Positions 55,546 through 63,385 of a stretch of 64,000 nucleotides of DNA are shown here, piece by piece (positions within the stretch are counted from its first letter, which is position 1; every line of letters begins with the position of its first letter). A program made the translations under genes and the position numbers. The DNA lies in NCBI GenBank assembly GCA_017403125.1, contig JAFQOR010000030.1, forward strand, positions 22,420 to 86,419, read 5' to 3'. The notes beneath the pieces were generated by a model. It saw only the letters and a list, made by a program, of their open reading frames with translations, did no database searches and was not told where the DNA came from. Source of the stretch: Alistipes sp. GTDB lineage: Bacteria; Bacteroidota; Bacteroidia; Bacteroidales; Rikenellaceae.

Positions 55546-55669
55546 GGGTGAGCGAATAAAGAGGTACGTTATTTATGGGAGATGAAGGCCCCGAAAGGCG
55601 CAGCGGAGATTGCTGACAGAGATATTCGAAGGCCGGCTCAACGATAAACACCTTTTTATTCACTCACCC
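55546..55669. repeat. Imperfect 20-base inverted repeat enclosing ~84 bases, between fumarase and batD
   Basis: Arms 55546-55565 and 55650-55669 pair at 18 of 20 positions plus one G-U. The enclosed stretch has several GGCC/GGC-type short stems and no reading frame. It resembles either a structured RNA leader or a miniature inverted-repeat element; no target-site duplication is seen beside the arms. Confidence 0.45.
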
Positions 55670-55767
55670 CGAGATGGATATGCAAGAAGATGGAGAAAAC
55701 TTCTTGAACATATACTAAATCCATGTGGCGTAACGTTCTAAACTTACGTAACAATTATTTAGGTTGA

Positions 55768-57588
55768 ATGAAACAAGCTTTCCTTAAAAGGTTGTACCTT
55801 ACGTTTGCGGCGATGTTCTGCATCGCGACAGCCAACGCACAAGTATCATTTACGGCAGAGGCACCCACAATCGTAACCTTGGATGACTACTTCCGTATAG
55901 AGTTTACGGTTGATGCACAACCCGATAATGGCTCATTCCGAGCCCCGTCGTTCGAGGGTTTCGACATCGTAGCGGGTCCCAGCACCTCGACAGGTCACTC
56001 CATACAGTATATCAACGGACGCCAATCGTCGAGTTTCTCGTGCACCTATACATACCTGCTTAAACCCAATAGTACCGGCACACATACCATTGCTCCAGCA
56101 TCAGTAGCGGTCGATGGTAAGGTGTATTCGACACAGCCACTACTTATGGAGGTGGTCAAGGAGCAAAATCAGTCGTCGGGACAATCGTCGGCTGGCAACA
56201 GCAACACTAACGACCCAGAAAACAGCGTGAAGGAGGAGGATGTGCTTCTCCTACTCAAACTATCAGATACCGAGGTATATAAGGGAGAGCCTATACACGC
56301 TTCGTTGGTGCTATACACTCGCACCGAGATACAGGATGTCTCGAATTGGGAGATGCCATCGTTCGAGGGATTCTGGTCGCAGGAGCTAACCACAAATAGC
56401 TACCCCTCGCGCGAACTATATAACGGTCTTGTTTACGACACACACGAACTCAAAGAGTACATCATATCTCCACAACAGAGCGGCAAGTTGCAAATCGACC
56501 CCGTAAGGCTCAGTATTGTTGTACCTGTGGTCATACAGAACAGCAGATACATAGACCCATTTATGGGAGGTCGTGAAGTCTATTACGTTACACGCGAGAT
56601 AGCAACACCCGCACAAACAGTAAACGTCAAGGAGTTCCCGGCAGGGGCGCCCAAGTCATTTGCCGGTGCCGTGGGAGAGTTTAGCATGCAGTGTTCGATG
56701 CCCGAGCAGAGCTTTGCTATACACACCTCACAAGCCATTGAACTCACGATAGCCGGCAACGGCAACCTCAAATTTATCACCGCACCCGAGCTTCGCCTTC
56801 CCGAATCGTTCGAGTTGTATGAGAAGAAGGTCACCGACAACGTCAAAACGTCGATTAACGGCACTTCTGGCAATATCGTTTTTACCTACCCCTTCGTGCC
56901 TCGTGCAGCAGGTGAGTTTACAATAGAGCCTATCGAATTTACGTACTTCGACACCGAGAGCAACAGCTACAAGACGCTGGCAACCGACCCCATGAACATA
57001 AGTGTGGTTGATGATGGCAGCGGTAGCACACACACCCAGAAGGCAGATGTTGATGGCTATGGTCGCATGAAGCAGCTCAATCGCGACATCCGATACATCC
57101 ATACAGACAAGCTTGCAGAAGCTGCCCCCATGACACTTGTACTATCTCCCGGCTATTGGCTTACGATAGTTGTGCTTATCGCACTATTTATAGTTATATA
57201 CGTTATAATGCGCCGTCGCATTCGCCAAAATCGCAATATCGTAGCACGCCGCATGAAACGCGCCGATAAGATTGCCGTACAGCGCTTGCGCATAGCACAA
57301 AGCTACATGCAACAGAACAACCGCCACGCCTTCTACGAAGAGCTGCTGCGTGCCGTATGGGGCTACATAAGCGATAAGTTCAACATCCCCGTATCTAACC
57401 TTACGAAGGAGACCATACGCGAAGAGTTCTATCGCCGCAATATATCGGCTACGGATGCCGAGGAGTTCTGTGAGGTTATCTCGCGCGCCGACGAGGCACA
57501 ATATACCCCATCCTCGGATGGCGATATGAATGAGATTTACACCGACGCAATAGATATTATTTCGAGGATAGAATCCGCAGCTAAATAG
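55768..57588 (+). CDS. batD: BatD-family membrane protein
   Basis: BatD is part of the Bacteroides aerotolerance (Bat) set together with von Willebrand-domain proteins. The 606-aa protein has a signal peptide (FAAMFCIATANAQ), repeated beta domains (VSFTAEAPTIVTLDDYFRIEFTVDAQP and DTEVYKGEPIHASLVLYTRTE), one membrane span near residues 460-482 (LTIVVLIALFIVIYVIM) and a cytoplasmic tail. BatE follows after 12 bases. The batA/B/C and moxR genes that normally precede it are not here; a fumarase gene is upstream instead. Confidence 0.9.
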   Translation: MKQAFLKRLYLTFAAMFCIATANAQVSFTAEAPTIVTLDDYFRIEFTVDAQPDNGSFRAPSFEGFDIVAGPSTSTGHSIQYINGRQSSSFSCTYTYLLKPNSTGTHTIAPASVAVDGKVYSTQPLLMEVVKEQNQSSGQSSAGNSNTNDPENSVKEEDVLLLLKLSDTEVYKGEPIHASLVLYTRTEIQDVSNWEMPSFEGFWSQELTTNSYPSRELYNGLVYDTHELKEYIISPQQSGKLQIDPVRLSIVVPVVIQNSRYIDPFMGGREVYYVTREIATPAQTVNVKEFPAGAPKSFAGAVGEFSMQCSMPEQSFAIHTSQAIELTIAGNGNLKFITAPELRLPESFELYEKKVTDNVKTSINGTSGNIVFTYPFVPRAAGEFTIEPIEFTYFDTESNSYKTLATDPMNISVVDDGSGSTHTQKADVDGYGRMKQLNRDIRYIHTDKLAEAAPMTLVLSPGYWLTIVVLIALFIVIYVIMRRRIRQNRNIVARRMKRADKIAVQRLRIAQSYMQQNNRHAFYEELLRAVWGYISDKFNIPVSNLTKETIREEFYRRNISATDAEEFCEVISRADEAQYTPSSDGDMNEIYTDAIDIISRIESAAK

Positions 57589-57600
57589 TGAGTTCAGAGT

Positions 57601-58425
57601 ATGAGAATCAGTATTATAAGAAAGCTTACAGCAGTTGCACTACTACTAATGTCAGCGCCCATTGCCACAGCGGCGGATAATCGCACCGAAGCGGATAGCA
57701 GTTGGGAGAAGGGTATCAAGGCCTATGCAGATAGGGAGTACGACCAAGCGGTGGAGGAGTTCGAGGCAGTTGTAGAGCGAGGCTTTGCCACGGCAGACAC
57801 CTACTACAACCTTGCAAACGCTTACTTCAAACTCGGTCAGACACAATCGTCTGCATCGGGGACAGGATTTGCGAACGGTGAGCTCGGTCGCGCAATACTC
57901 AACTACCAGAGAGCATTGAAGATGGACCCATCGATGGAGGATGCCGCATACAATTTAGATCTTGCGGTGGACTATACCAACGACACCGAGAGCGTTCCGG
58001 AAGGGGTGATAAGTGGCGTATGGACATCGGTACGCGACAGCTTCACATCGAACACATGGACCATTGTGTCGCTCATTGCATTGACACTTACACTCGCCCA
58101 TGTGCTCATCTATCTGCTTTCACACCGCGTAACACTGCGCAAGGTAGCTTTCTTCGCAGCGATACTCCTCTTCATAGCGTTCGTGCTCACAACATGGCTT
58201 GCCATATCGCAACGCTCATCGCAAGAGAGCCACGACCGCGCAGTAGTCATCTGCAACAGCACCACAGCAGTGCACGCCTCGCCCGATAGTTCGTCAAAAA
58301 TCATACGCGAACCCTCGCAGGGTGTAACGCTAACCATTACACGTGCACTTGGCGAGTGGTATGAAGTGATGTTTGCCGATGGCGAGAAGGGGTGGATTCC
58401 AAGCAGCTATATCGAACGCATATAA
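57601..58425 (+). CDS. batE: BatE-type TPR protein with C-terminal SH3-like domain
   Basis: The 274-aa protein has a signal peptide (LLLMSAPIATA-A), two to three TPR units (AYADREYDQAVEEFEAVVERG, YYNLANAYFKLGQ, AILNYQRALKMDPS), two hydrophobic spans about residues 150-205, and a C-terminal SH3b-like segment (VHASPDSSSKIIREPSQGVTLTI...GEWYEVMFADGEKGWIPSSYIERI). This is the classic BatE layout. It is coupled to batD and precedes recR. Confidence 0.9.
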   Translation: MRISIIRKLTAVALLLMSAPIATAADNRTEADSSWEKGIKAYADREYDQAVEEFEAVVERGFATADTYYNLANAYFKLGQTQSSASGTGFANGELGRAILNYQRALKMDPSMEDAAYNLDLAVDYTNDTESVPEGVISGVWTSVRDSFTSNTWTIVSLIALTLTLAHVLIYLLSHRVTLRKVAFFAAILLFIAFVLTTWLAISQRSSQESHDRAVVICNSTTAVHASPDSSSKIIREPSQGVTLTITRALGEWYEVMFADGEKGWIPSSYIERI

Positions 58426-58437
58426 TAGCAATAGGCC

Positions 58438-59040
58438 ATGTCCAAACTCTTGGAGAACGCAACAAACGAGCTTCAACGCCTACCTGGCATTGGTCGTCGT
58501 ACGGCACTACGTCTCGCCATGCACATCCTGAAAATGGAACCCGACACGGTGGACTCACTCAGCACAAGCCTACAACGTTTGCGTCACGATATACGCTATT
58601 GTCGTAGCTGCAATAACCTGTCGGATAGTGAACTATGCCCCATATGTAGCGATCCTAAACGCGACCGCAGTGTCGTATGTGTCGTAGAGCAGGTCGGCGA
58701 CCTACTCTCAATCGAGAATACAGGGCAATATCGAGGCACATACCACGTACTTGGAGGCGTCATATCACCTATGCAGGGCATAGGCCCATCGGACTTGAAG
58801 ATAGACCTTCTGTGCGATAAGCTCCTCACGGGCGAAATTCGAGAAGTTATCATTGCCATATCGACCTCTGTCGAGGGTGAGACAACGCTATTCTACCTCC
58901 TTAACCGCCTGAAAGCATTCCCCGATGTCAAGGTATCGACCATTGCCCGCGGCATTGGCTTTGGTGACGAGTTGGAATATGTCGATGAACTTACAATAAC
59001 ACATGCACTCATCAATCGCCGCGAAATAGCGCGCGACTGA
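58438..59040 (+). CDS. recR: Recombination protein RecR
   Basis: RecR loads RecA at gaps with RecO/RecF. The 200-aa protein has the helix-hairpin-helix LQRLPGIGRRTALRLAMHIL, a four-cysteine zinc module (CRSCNNLSDSELCPIC), and a Toprim domain (VVEQVGDLLSIENTGQYRGTYHVLGGVISPMQGIGP). Length and motifs are standard. It follows batE closely. Confidence 0.95.
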   Translation: MSKLLENATNELQRLPGIGRRTALRLAMHILKMEPDTVDSLSTSLQRLRHDIRYCRSCNNLSDSELCPICSDPKRDRSVVCVVEQVGDLLSIENTGQYRGTYHVLGGVISPMQGIGPSDLKIDLLCDKLLTGEIREVIIAISTSVEGETTLFYLLNRLKAFPDVKVSTIARGIGFGDELEYVDELTITHALINRREIARD

Positions 59041-59074
59041 TGAGTGCATGCAAAACTCTTCGAGCAAGAAGCTG

Positions 59075-59758
59075 TTAGAACTTCACACCCGCCTCTACGT
59101 AGAATGAGTTTACGCCAACCTTAAAGTTGGTTGCTCCTGCCTCATTCAACCACTTCATATTTTGCGAGGTCATACCAAGACCAAAGTTGAACTTACCTAT
59201 GGTAAGACCGGCACCAAACTTACAGAACAATCCTCCTCGAATCTTGCCATAATCTCCGTCGCTGAAATTCGACGTAAGAACGACGTTGCCACCGACACCT
59301 ACCGAGATATAGGGCGTCACCATGCGCGACACAGGATAGCACGCCTTTACGTTACCGTATATCGGCATAGCCACCAAGCCCCACGACTCGGGGGCATTAA
59401 GCTCCAACTTATTCATAAGCTTACAATCGCCATAGGCATACTGAACACCGGTACCGACACCCACGAAAAGGTAGTCGTTCAGACGCGCACCATAGACAAC
59501 CTCGACATAGGGTCGCGAGAAGTTTGTCTTGAACTTCTGTCCCTCGTTACGCACACGCAACTTACCTCCCGTAATAAAACCGGCGTTAATCTCGAAATGG
59601 GGCTTTATCTTCGATTGTGCCTTGTTTCTACCAGCCAGCTCCTCACCAAAGTAGTTCTCTCGAGATTGCTGCGCAACATTCCCACTCTCCTGTGCCATTA
59701 GCATCGCACTCGGCGCCATTATCATCATGGCAATTAAGCATAGTATAAATCGTCTCAT
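59075..59758 (-). CDS. Outer membrane beta-barrel protein
   Basis: The 227-aa protein has a signal peptide (IMAPSAMLMA-QE) and then a short basic linker before about eight amphipathic strands. It ends NSFYVEAGVKF, with the C-terminal Phe typical of outer-membrane barrels. It fits the small OmpW/OmpX-like or porin-family barrels of Bacteroidetes. The function is unknown. It is divergent from the membrane regulator gene at 59875, which could control it. Confidence 0.8.
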   Translation of the reverse strand: MRRFILCLIAMMIMAPSAMLMAQESGNVAQQSRENYFGEELAGRNKAQSKIKPHFEINAGFITGGKLRVRNEGQKFKTNFSRPYVEVVYGARLNDYLFVGVGTGVQYAYGDCKLMNKLELNAPESWGLVAMPIYGNVKACYPVSRMVTPYISVGVGGNVVLTSNFSDGDYGKIRGGLFCKFGAGLTIGKFNFGLGMTSQNMKWLNEAGATNFKVGVNSFYVEAGVKF

Positions 59759-59787
59759 ACAGTTATCTATATTTGGTTTCGATGTAC

Positions 59788-59795
59788 CAAAGGTA
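59788..59795 (-). promoter_or_regulatory. -7 element TACCTTTG of the barrel gene
   Basis: Leftward TACCTTTG about 30 bases before the ATG of the barrel protein. Confidence 0.55.
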
Positions 59796-59837
59796 GTGAA
59801 AATTTTTTATTTAGCCCCAAATATGCTCTATTTTTAC

Positions 59838-59845
59838 TATCTTTG
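59838..59845 (+). promoter_or_regulatory. -7 element TATCTTTG of the TPR regulator gene
   Basis: Rightward TATCTTTG about 30 bases before the ATG at 59875. Confidence 0.55.
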
Positions 59846-59874
59846 CAAGTCGCTGACGCATAAAACCAATAGGC

Positions 59875-61626
59875 ATGATTCACCTTACAGAGAGCATAGA
59901 CAGAGTGATTGGCAGATATCGCATTGCGATAATCATCGCTATGTCGATAAGCCTCGGCATAGCTGTGGGATGCTCGAAGGTGGATAACACTGACATGGTT
60001 AGCAACATCGAGGCACAATGTAGGCAACTTATCAACGATGCAGAGAACATAGCGGCAGAAAGACCTACCGAAGCACTCGACCTAATACGCAGGGTTGATA
60101 CCCGAAATATTGTGAGCGAGGCGACGCGCGCACACTATGCACTGGTTTATAGCGAAGTATGCTACTACAACCGCATGCTTGTCGATAGCGACTCTCTAAC
60201 ACGCATTGCCACATCCTATTATGCCACGTCGGAAGAGCACGACATGCGAGCCAGAGCCTTCTACCATCACGGGTTAGTGATGCAGATGGCAGATAGAATG
60301 CCCGAAGCGGTTATTGCCCTTAACGAGGCGTCAAACTCGCTCGAAAACATCGACAATCCACATCTCGAAGGTCTCGTACACCGCACGAAGGGCGATATCT
60401 ACCGTTCGGGCTACCTGCACCACAACAGCCTCGACGCCTTCGAAGCTGCCAAAGAGTGTTTCGAGCGTGCCGGACTGCCCTACCACACGCACTACGCATC
60501 GTACAACATGGCACAGGCAGCAATTAGCATGGACAACTTCGACATTGCCGAGCCACTATGCTACGAGGCTTTGGAGTATGCAATAAGCGCTAACGACAAA
60601 AATTTTTTATGCGCCATACTACATGAACTCTGCGAGATATATCTGCAACAAAACAACTTCACAAGGTGTAGCGAGGTTATAGAGTTATTTGACAAGTATG
60701 ACTGCGCCATTTGGTTTATGTCGCGATACTATGCTCTGCACGCCATTGTCGAGGCGGAGATAGGCGACCAAGCAAAGGCGATAGAGTACCTCGAACTGGC
60801 CGAGCAATACTCACCACAAGACATCATCATTATAAATCGCGCTAAATACCACATACTCAAACGCTGTGGCAACTACGAGGCTGCACTGCAACGACTGATG
60901 GCATCTAACGAGCAACACCGCATAGCGATGCGCAACGCGCTGAACGAGCCTATATTGAACTACGAGATTGACCTTTTGGAGCAGAACTTAAAGCGCGAAA
61001 AGCGCGAGGCAGAGCTTATAGCGCAGCGCAACGATGTGGTGGAGAGACACAATAGAGTCATTCGTCAGCGCAACATTATCATATATATACTAATCGCTGC
61101 AACTATCATCCCCCTCTTGATATTTGTTCTCCATCGTTCGAGGCGCCGCCAACGCATCATCGCCAACTACATGGAGGCTATCAAGGAGCTGAACAGCACG
61201 GCAACACATACCATGAGCGACGTACATAAGCTCTTTAACGACATATTCAGCGACATAAATCATATGTGCGAGACGTACTACGAGCATGGTAATACTCCTC
61301 GTGAGGCAGCTAAAATCTTCGATGGAGTTAAAAACTCTATCAATGGCATGAAATCGGCTGAGGCAATTGCGAGGTTGGAGATGTTGGTAAATATACAACA
61401 CAATAACATCGTTCGTCGCCTACGCCAGGAGTGTCCGAAACTCAATGACCGAGAACTTAAAGTTGTAATTTATAGCTATGCAGGCTTCTCAACACGTTCA
61501 ATAAGCATCTTCCTCGATTGCGATTTGGCAGCTCTTTCGCGTCTGAAATATAAAATCAAGTCAAAACTCACGGAGTGCAACCATGCCGAGGCCGCAACCA
61601 TCGTCGCAAGCCTACTAAAACACTAA
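59875..61626 (+). CDS. Membrane-spanning TPR protein with C-terminal helix-turn-helix (one-component regulator)
   Basis: The 583-aa protein has a hydrophobic N-terminal segment ending in a possible lipobox (SLGIAVGCSK), a TPR-rich region to about residue 350, a charged coiled coil (about 360-400), a membrane span (about 403-422, IIIYILIAATIIPLLIFVL), and a C-terminal part of 160 residues. That part ends with a LuxR-like helix-turn-helix (KLNDRELKVVIYSYAGFSTRSISIFLDCDLAALSRLKYKIKSKL). This topology, sensor outside and DNA-binding domain inside, is known among Bacteroidetes regulators. The targets are unknown; the divergent barrel gene and the small RNA downstream are candidates. Confidence 0.8.
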   Translation: MIHLTESIDRVIGRYRIAIIIAMSISLGIAVGCSKVDNTDMVSNIEAQCRQLINDAENIAAERPTEALDLIRRVDTRNIVSEATRAHYALVYSEVCYYNRMLVDSDSLTRIATSYYATSEEHDMRARAFYHHGLVMQMADRMPEAVIALNEASNSLENIDNPHLEGLVHRTKGDIYRSGYLHHNSLDAFEAAKECFERAGLPYHTHYASYNMAQAAISMDNFDIAEPLCYEALEYAISANDKNFLCAILHELCEIYLQQNNFTRCSEVIELFDKYDCAIWFMSRYYALHAIVEAEIGDQAKAIEYLELAEQYSPQDIIIINRAKYHILKRCGNYEAALQRLMASNEQHRIAMRNALNEPILNYEIDLLEQNLKREKREAELIAQRNDVVERHNRVIRQRNIIIYILIAATIIPLLIFVLHRSRRRQRIIANYMEAIKELNSTATHTMSDVHKLFNDIFSDINHMCETYYEHGNTPREAAKIFDGVKNSINGMKSAEAIARLEMLVNIQHNNIVRRLRQECPKLNDRELKVVIYSYAGFSTRSISIFLDCDLAALSRLKYKIKSKLTECNHAEAATIVASLLKH

Positions 61627-61790
61627 CCGCTGATATTCAATAGATTAGCGGCACTTCACTCACATCCACCCATGCGCTTGTAACTTGCTGATAATCAGCA
61701 AGGAGAGATTTTTGCAGAAATCTTCGTGCTTAACACCCTGATAACCAGAGTGTTAAAAATTGACGTGGGAGAATATTTTCAGCGATAAAA
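61627..61790. other. Gap after the TPR regulator gene
   Basis: Two small imperfect stems are visible (CTTGCTGATAATCAGCAAG near 61683-61701 and AACACCCTG...CAGAGTGTT near 61730-61755). These may end the regulator transcript. No gene was seen. Confidence 0.4.
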
Positions 61791-61822
61791 TTTGTAGTTT
61801 TATGTCTTCATGGCTAATTTTG
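61791..61822 (+). promoter_or_regulatory. Promoter of the candidate small RNA
   Basis: TTTG (61791-61794), 20 bases, TAATTTTG (61815-61822): one of the best consensus promoters in the window, with no reading frame behind it. Confidence 0.65.
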
Positions 61823-61827
61823 TAGCA

Positions 61828-61985
61828 GAGAAAAGAGAGATACTCCTCGCCTATGACGACAGAGAGTGTTAGGGTTTTCACAAGATACGTGGTTAATGAG
61901 GGTCCGTCAGATCCGAGCTAATCGAAAGATAGTTATCGTAAAGACGGTTTAGTCGGAGGTTGTTCATCGGCCTCCGATATTTTTC
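61828..61985 (+). ncRNA. Candidate small structured RNA, about 155 nt (possibly 6S-like)
   Basis: A consensus promoter precedes it and a terminator ends it (TCGGAGG 61953-61959 with CCTCCGA 61971-61977, then TATTTTT). No convincing coding frame is present. An alternative long-range pairing is possible between GCCTATGACGAC (about 61849-61860) and GTTGTTCATCGGC (about 61959-61971). A smaller GGGTC/GATCC hairpin lies near the centre, so it can fold as a long rod with an internal bubble, as 6S RNA does. The 6S identity is a guess. It lies convergent to purC. Confidence 0.5.
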
Positions 61986-62025
61986 GTTCCTGCTGCAAAG
62001 CCGGCTTACTATTGCTTACGGGTCT

Positions 62026-62069
62026 AAAACAAATCCCCCGACCTACCTTTGAACAAGGTGGATCGGAGG
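62026..62069 (-). terminator. Terminator of purC
   Basis: Read leftward, 15 paired positions (62069-62055 with 62049-62035, including G-U pairs) with a five-base loop are followed by ATTTGTTTT. It lies 41 bases past the purC stop. Confidence 0.7.
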
Positions 62070-62109
62070 TAAATTTTATCGCCCTATGGACGTGTTGCGC
62101 GGCTACGAA

Positions 62110-63054
62110 CTACAACGTCTTCAAGAAGTCGGCAACACTCTTCTCGATACGAGCCTCGACATCGTCGGCCTCGGCACGCACAAACTTCTCTCCGGTAATC
62201 TGCTCGTAAAGCTCGATATAGCGAGCCGTGATGCCGGCAACTACCTCCTCGGTCATCTCCGGAATCTGCTGTCCCTCCTGGCCCTGGAAGCCATTATCCA
62301 TAAGCCACTCGCGCACAAACTCCTTCGAGAGCTGTTTCTGCTTCTCGCCCGCAGCAAGACGCTCGGCATAACCCTCCTTATAGAAATAACGCGATGAATC
62401 GGGGGTATGAATCTCGTCCATGAGGTATATAACGCCATCCTTCTTACCAAACTCATACTTCGTATCGACAAGAATCAAACCCATCTTATCGGCAATCTCG
62501 GTACCACGCTGGAAGATAGCTCGTGTATATGCCTCCAACTTCTCGTACTCCTCGCGCGATACAAGACCCTGGGCAATAATCTCCTCCTTCGAAATATCCT
62601 CATCGTGACCCTCGTCTGCCTTTGTCGTGGGGGTGATGATAGGCTCGGGGAACTTCTGGTTCTCAACCATGCCATCGGGCATAGGGATACCACAAATCGT
62701 ACGCTTACCAGCCTTGTACTCACGCCATGCGTGACCCGATAGATAACCGCGTATAACCATCTCAACCTTGTAGGGCTCACAACGGTGACCTACGGTAACC
62801 ATTGGATCCGGCACAGCAATCTTCCAGTTAGGGAGAATATCCGCCGTAGCATCAAGGAACTTTGCGGCAATCTGGTTCAACACCTGCCCCTTGAAGGGGA
62901 TACCCTTGGGCAATACGACATCGAAAGCCGATATACGGTCCGACACAACCATTACAAGATAGTCATCATTGATGTTATATACATCTCTCACCTTGCCTAC
63001 GTAGTGTCCTTTCTGACCTTCAAACTCGAAGTTGTTCTTAACAATAGCGTTCAT
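62110..63054 (-). CDS. purC: Phosphoribosylaminoimidazole-succinocarboxamide synthase
   Basis: PurC joins CAIR and aspartate in purine synthesis. From ATG 63054 the protein is 314 aa, the long form found in Bacteroidetes and yeast rather than the ~240-aa form. Motifs are [49 protein letters not shown] and [10 protein letters not shown]. The GTG at 63084 was rejected because it lies on the promoter. It is a single-gene unit. Confidence 0.95.
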   Translation of the reverse strand: MNAIVKNNFEFEGQKGHYVGKVRDVYNINDDYLVMVVSDRISAFDVVLPKGIPFKGQVLNQIAAKFLDATADILPNWKIAVPDPMVTVGHRCEPYKVEMVIRGYLSGHAWREYKAGKRTICGIPMPDGMVENQKFPEPIITPTTKADEGHDEDISKEEIIAQGLVSREEYEKLEAYTRAIFQRGTEIADKMGLILVDTKYEFGKKDGVIYLMDEIHTPDSSRYFYKEGYAERLAAGEKQKQLSKEFVREWLMDNGFQGQEGQQIPEMTEEVVAGITARYIELYEQITGEKFVRAEADDVEARIEKSVADFLKTL

Positions 63055-63083
63055 ATTTAGGGATTTTTTAAGTTTCGTTGCCA

Positions 63084-63113
63084 CAAAGGTACAATAAATT
63101 CACGACACACAAA
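63084..63113 (-). promoter_or_regulatory. Promoter of purC
   Basis: Leftward TTTG (63113-63110), 18 bases, TACCTTTG (63091-63084), about 30 bases before the ATG. No purine riboswitch fits in the short leader. Confidence 0.65.
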
Positions 63114-63145
63114 ACGTTGCATGAAGAAATATCAAATTTATGTTC

Positions 63146-63269
63146 TTTGTGATTTGCTTTTAAATTTGTATCTTTGACATATCAAACACACCTGGCGACT
63201 ATTTCACCGCTTACCTCTCAAAGTTGTGATTTGCTTTTAAATTTGTATCTTTGACATATCAAACACACC
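63146..63269 (+). CRISPR. Minimal type II-C CRISPR array: two 47-base repeats, one 30-base spacer
   Basis: Repeats lie at 63146-63192 and 63223-63269, identical except for the first base (T in the first, G in the second); the spacer is 63193-63222. The repeat, starting GTTGTGATTTGC and ending TATCAAACACACC, has the length and 5' sequence of Bacteroidetes type II-C repeats such as those of Bacteroides fragilis. Each repeat carries TTG, 19 bases, TATCTTTG, a Bacteroidetes promoter pointing right into what follows. Cas2 and cas1 genes lie just to the right in the opposite orientation. Confidence 0.93.
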
Positions 63270-63382
63270 ACAATCTTTGTAAAAGAGTGTGTATCAGTTG
63301 TTTGATGAGATTTTTAGAAATTAAAAATCACGGTGTTTGATAAAAGGATTTGCGCCCAAGCGGCGCAAATCCTTTTTCTGTT

Positions 63383-63385
<3 letters not shown>
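63246..63385 (+). ncRNA. Probable tracrRNA (antirepeat plus terminator), promoter in the last CRISPR repeat
   Basis: Downstream of the last repeat, bases 63300-63331 resemble the reverse complement of the repeat: GTTTGAT, then AAATT-AAAA and ATCAC in order with small gaps. These can pair with the repeat's 5' part (GTGAT, then TTTTAA and TTT) in stem-bulge-stem form. A perfect 14-bp hairpin (63343-63356 with 63362-63375) and a T5 run end the unit. The promoter TATCTTTG at 63246-63253 in the second repeat would start a transcript near 63260, giving about 120 nt. No other promoter of similar quality lies between. Confidence 0.65.
63342..63385. terminator. Strong hairpin shared by tracrRNA and cas operon
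   Basis: The 14-bp perfect stem has a T5 run rightward and a CCTTTTAT run leftward, so it can end both the tracrRNA and the convergent cas1-cas2 transcript. Confidence 0.85.

Noticed and set aside
55546-55669. Known riboswitch (TPP, cobalamin, SAM, fluoride, c-di-GMP) between fumarase and batD
   Set aside because: None of the conserved core sequences I remember for these classes can be found; only the inverted repeat is real.
63128-63145. A third, degenerate CRISPR repeat left of the first one
   Set aside because: Only ATATCAAA matches the repeat end, and the spacing leaves no room for a spacer.
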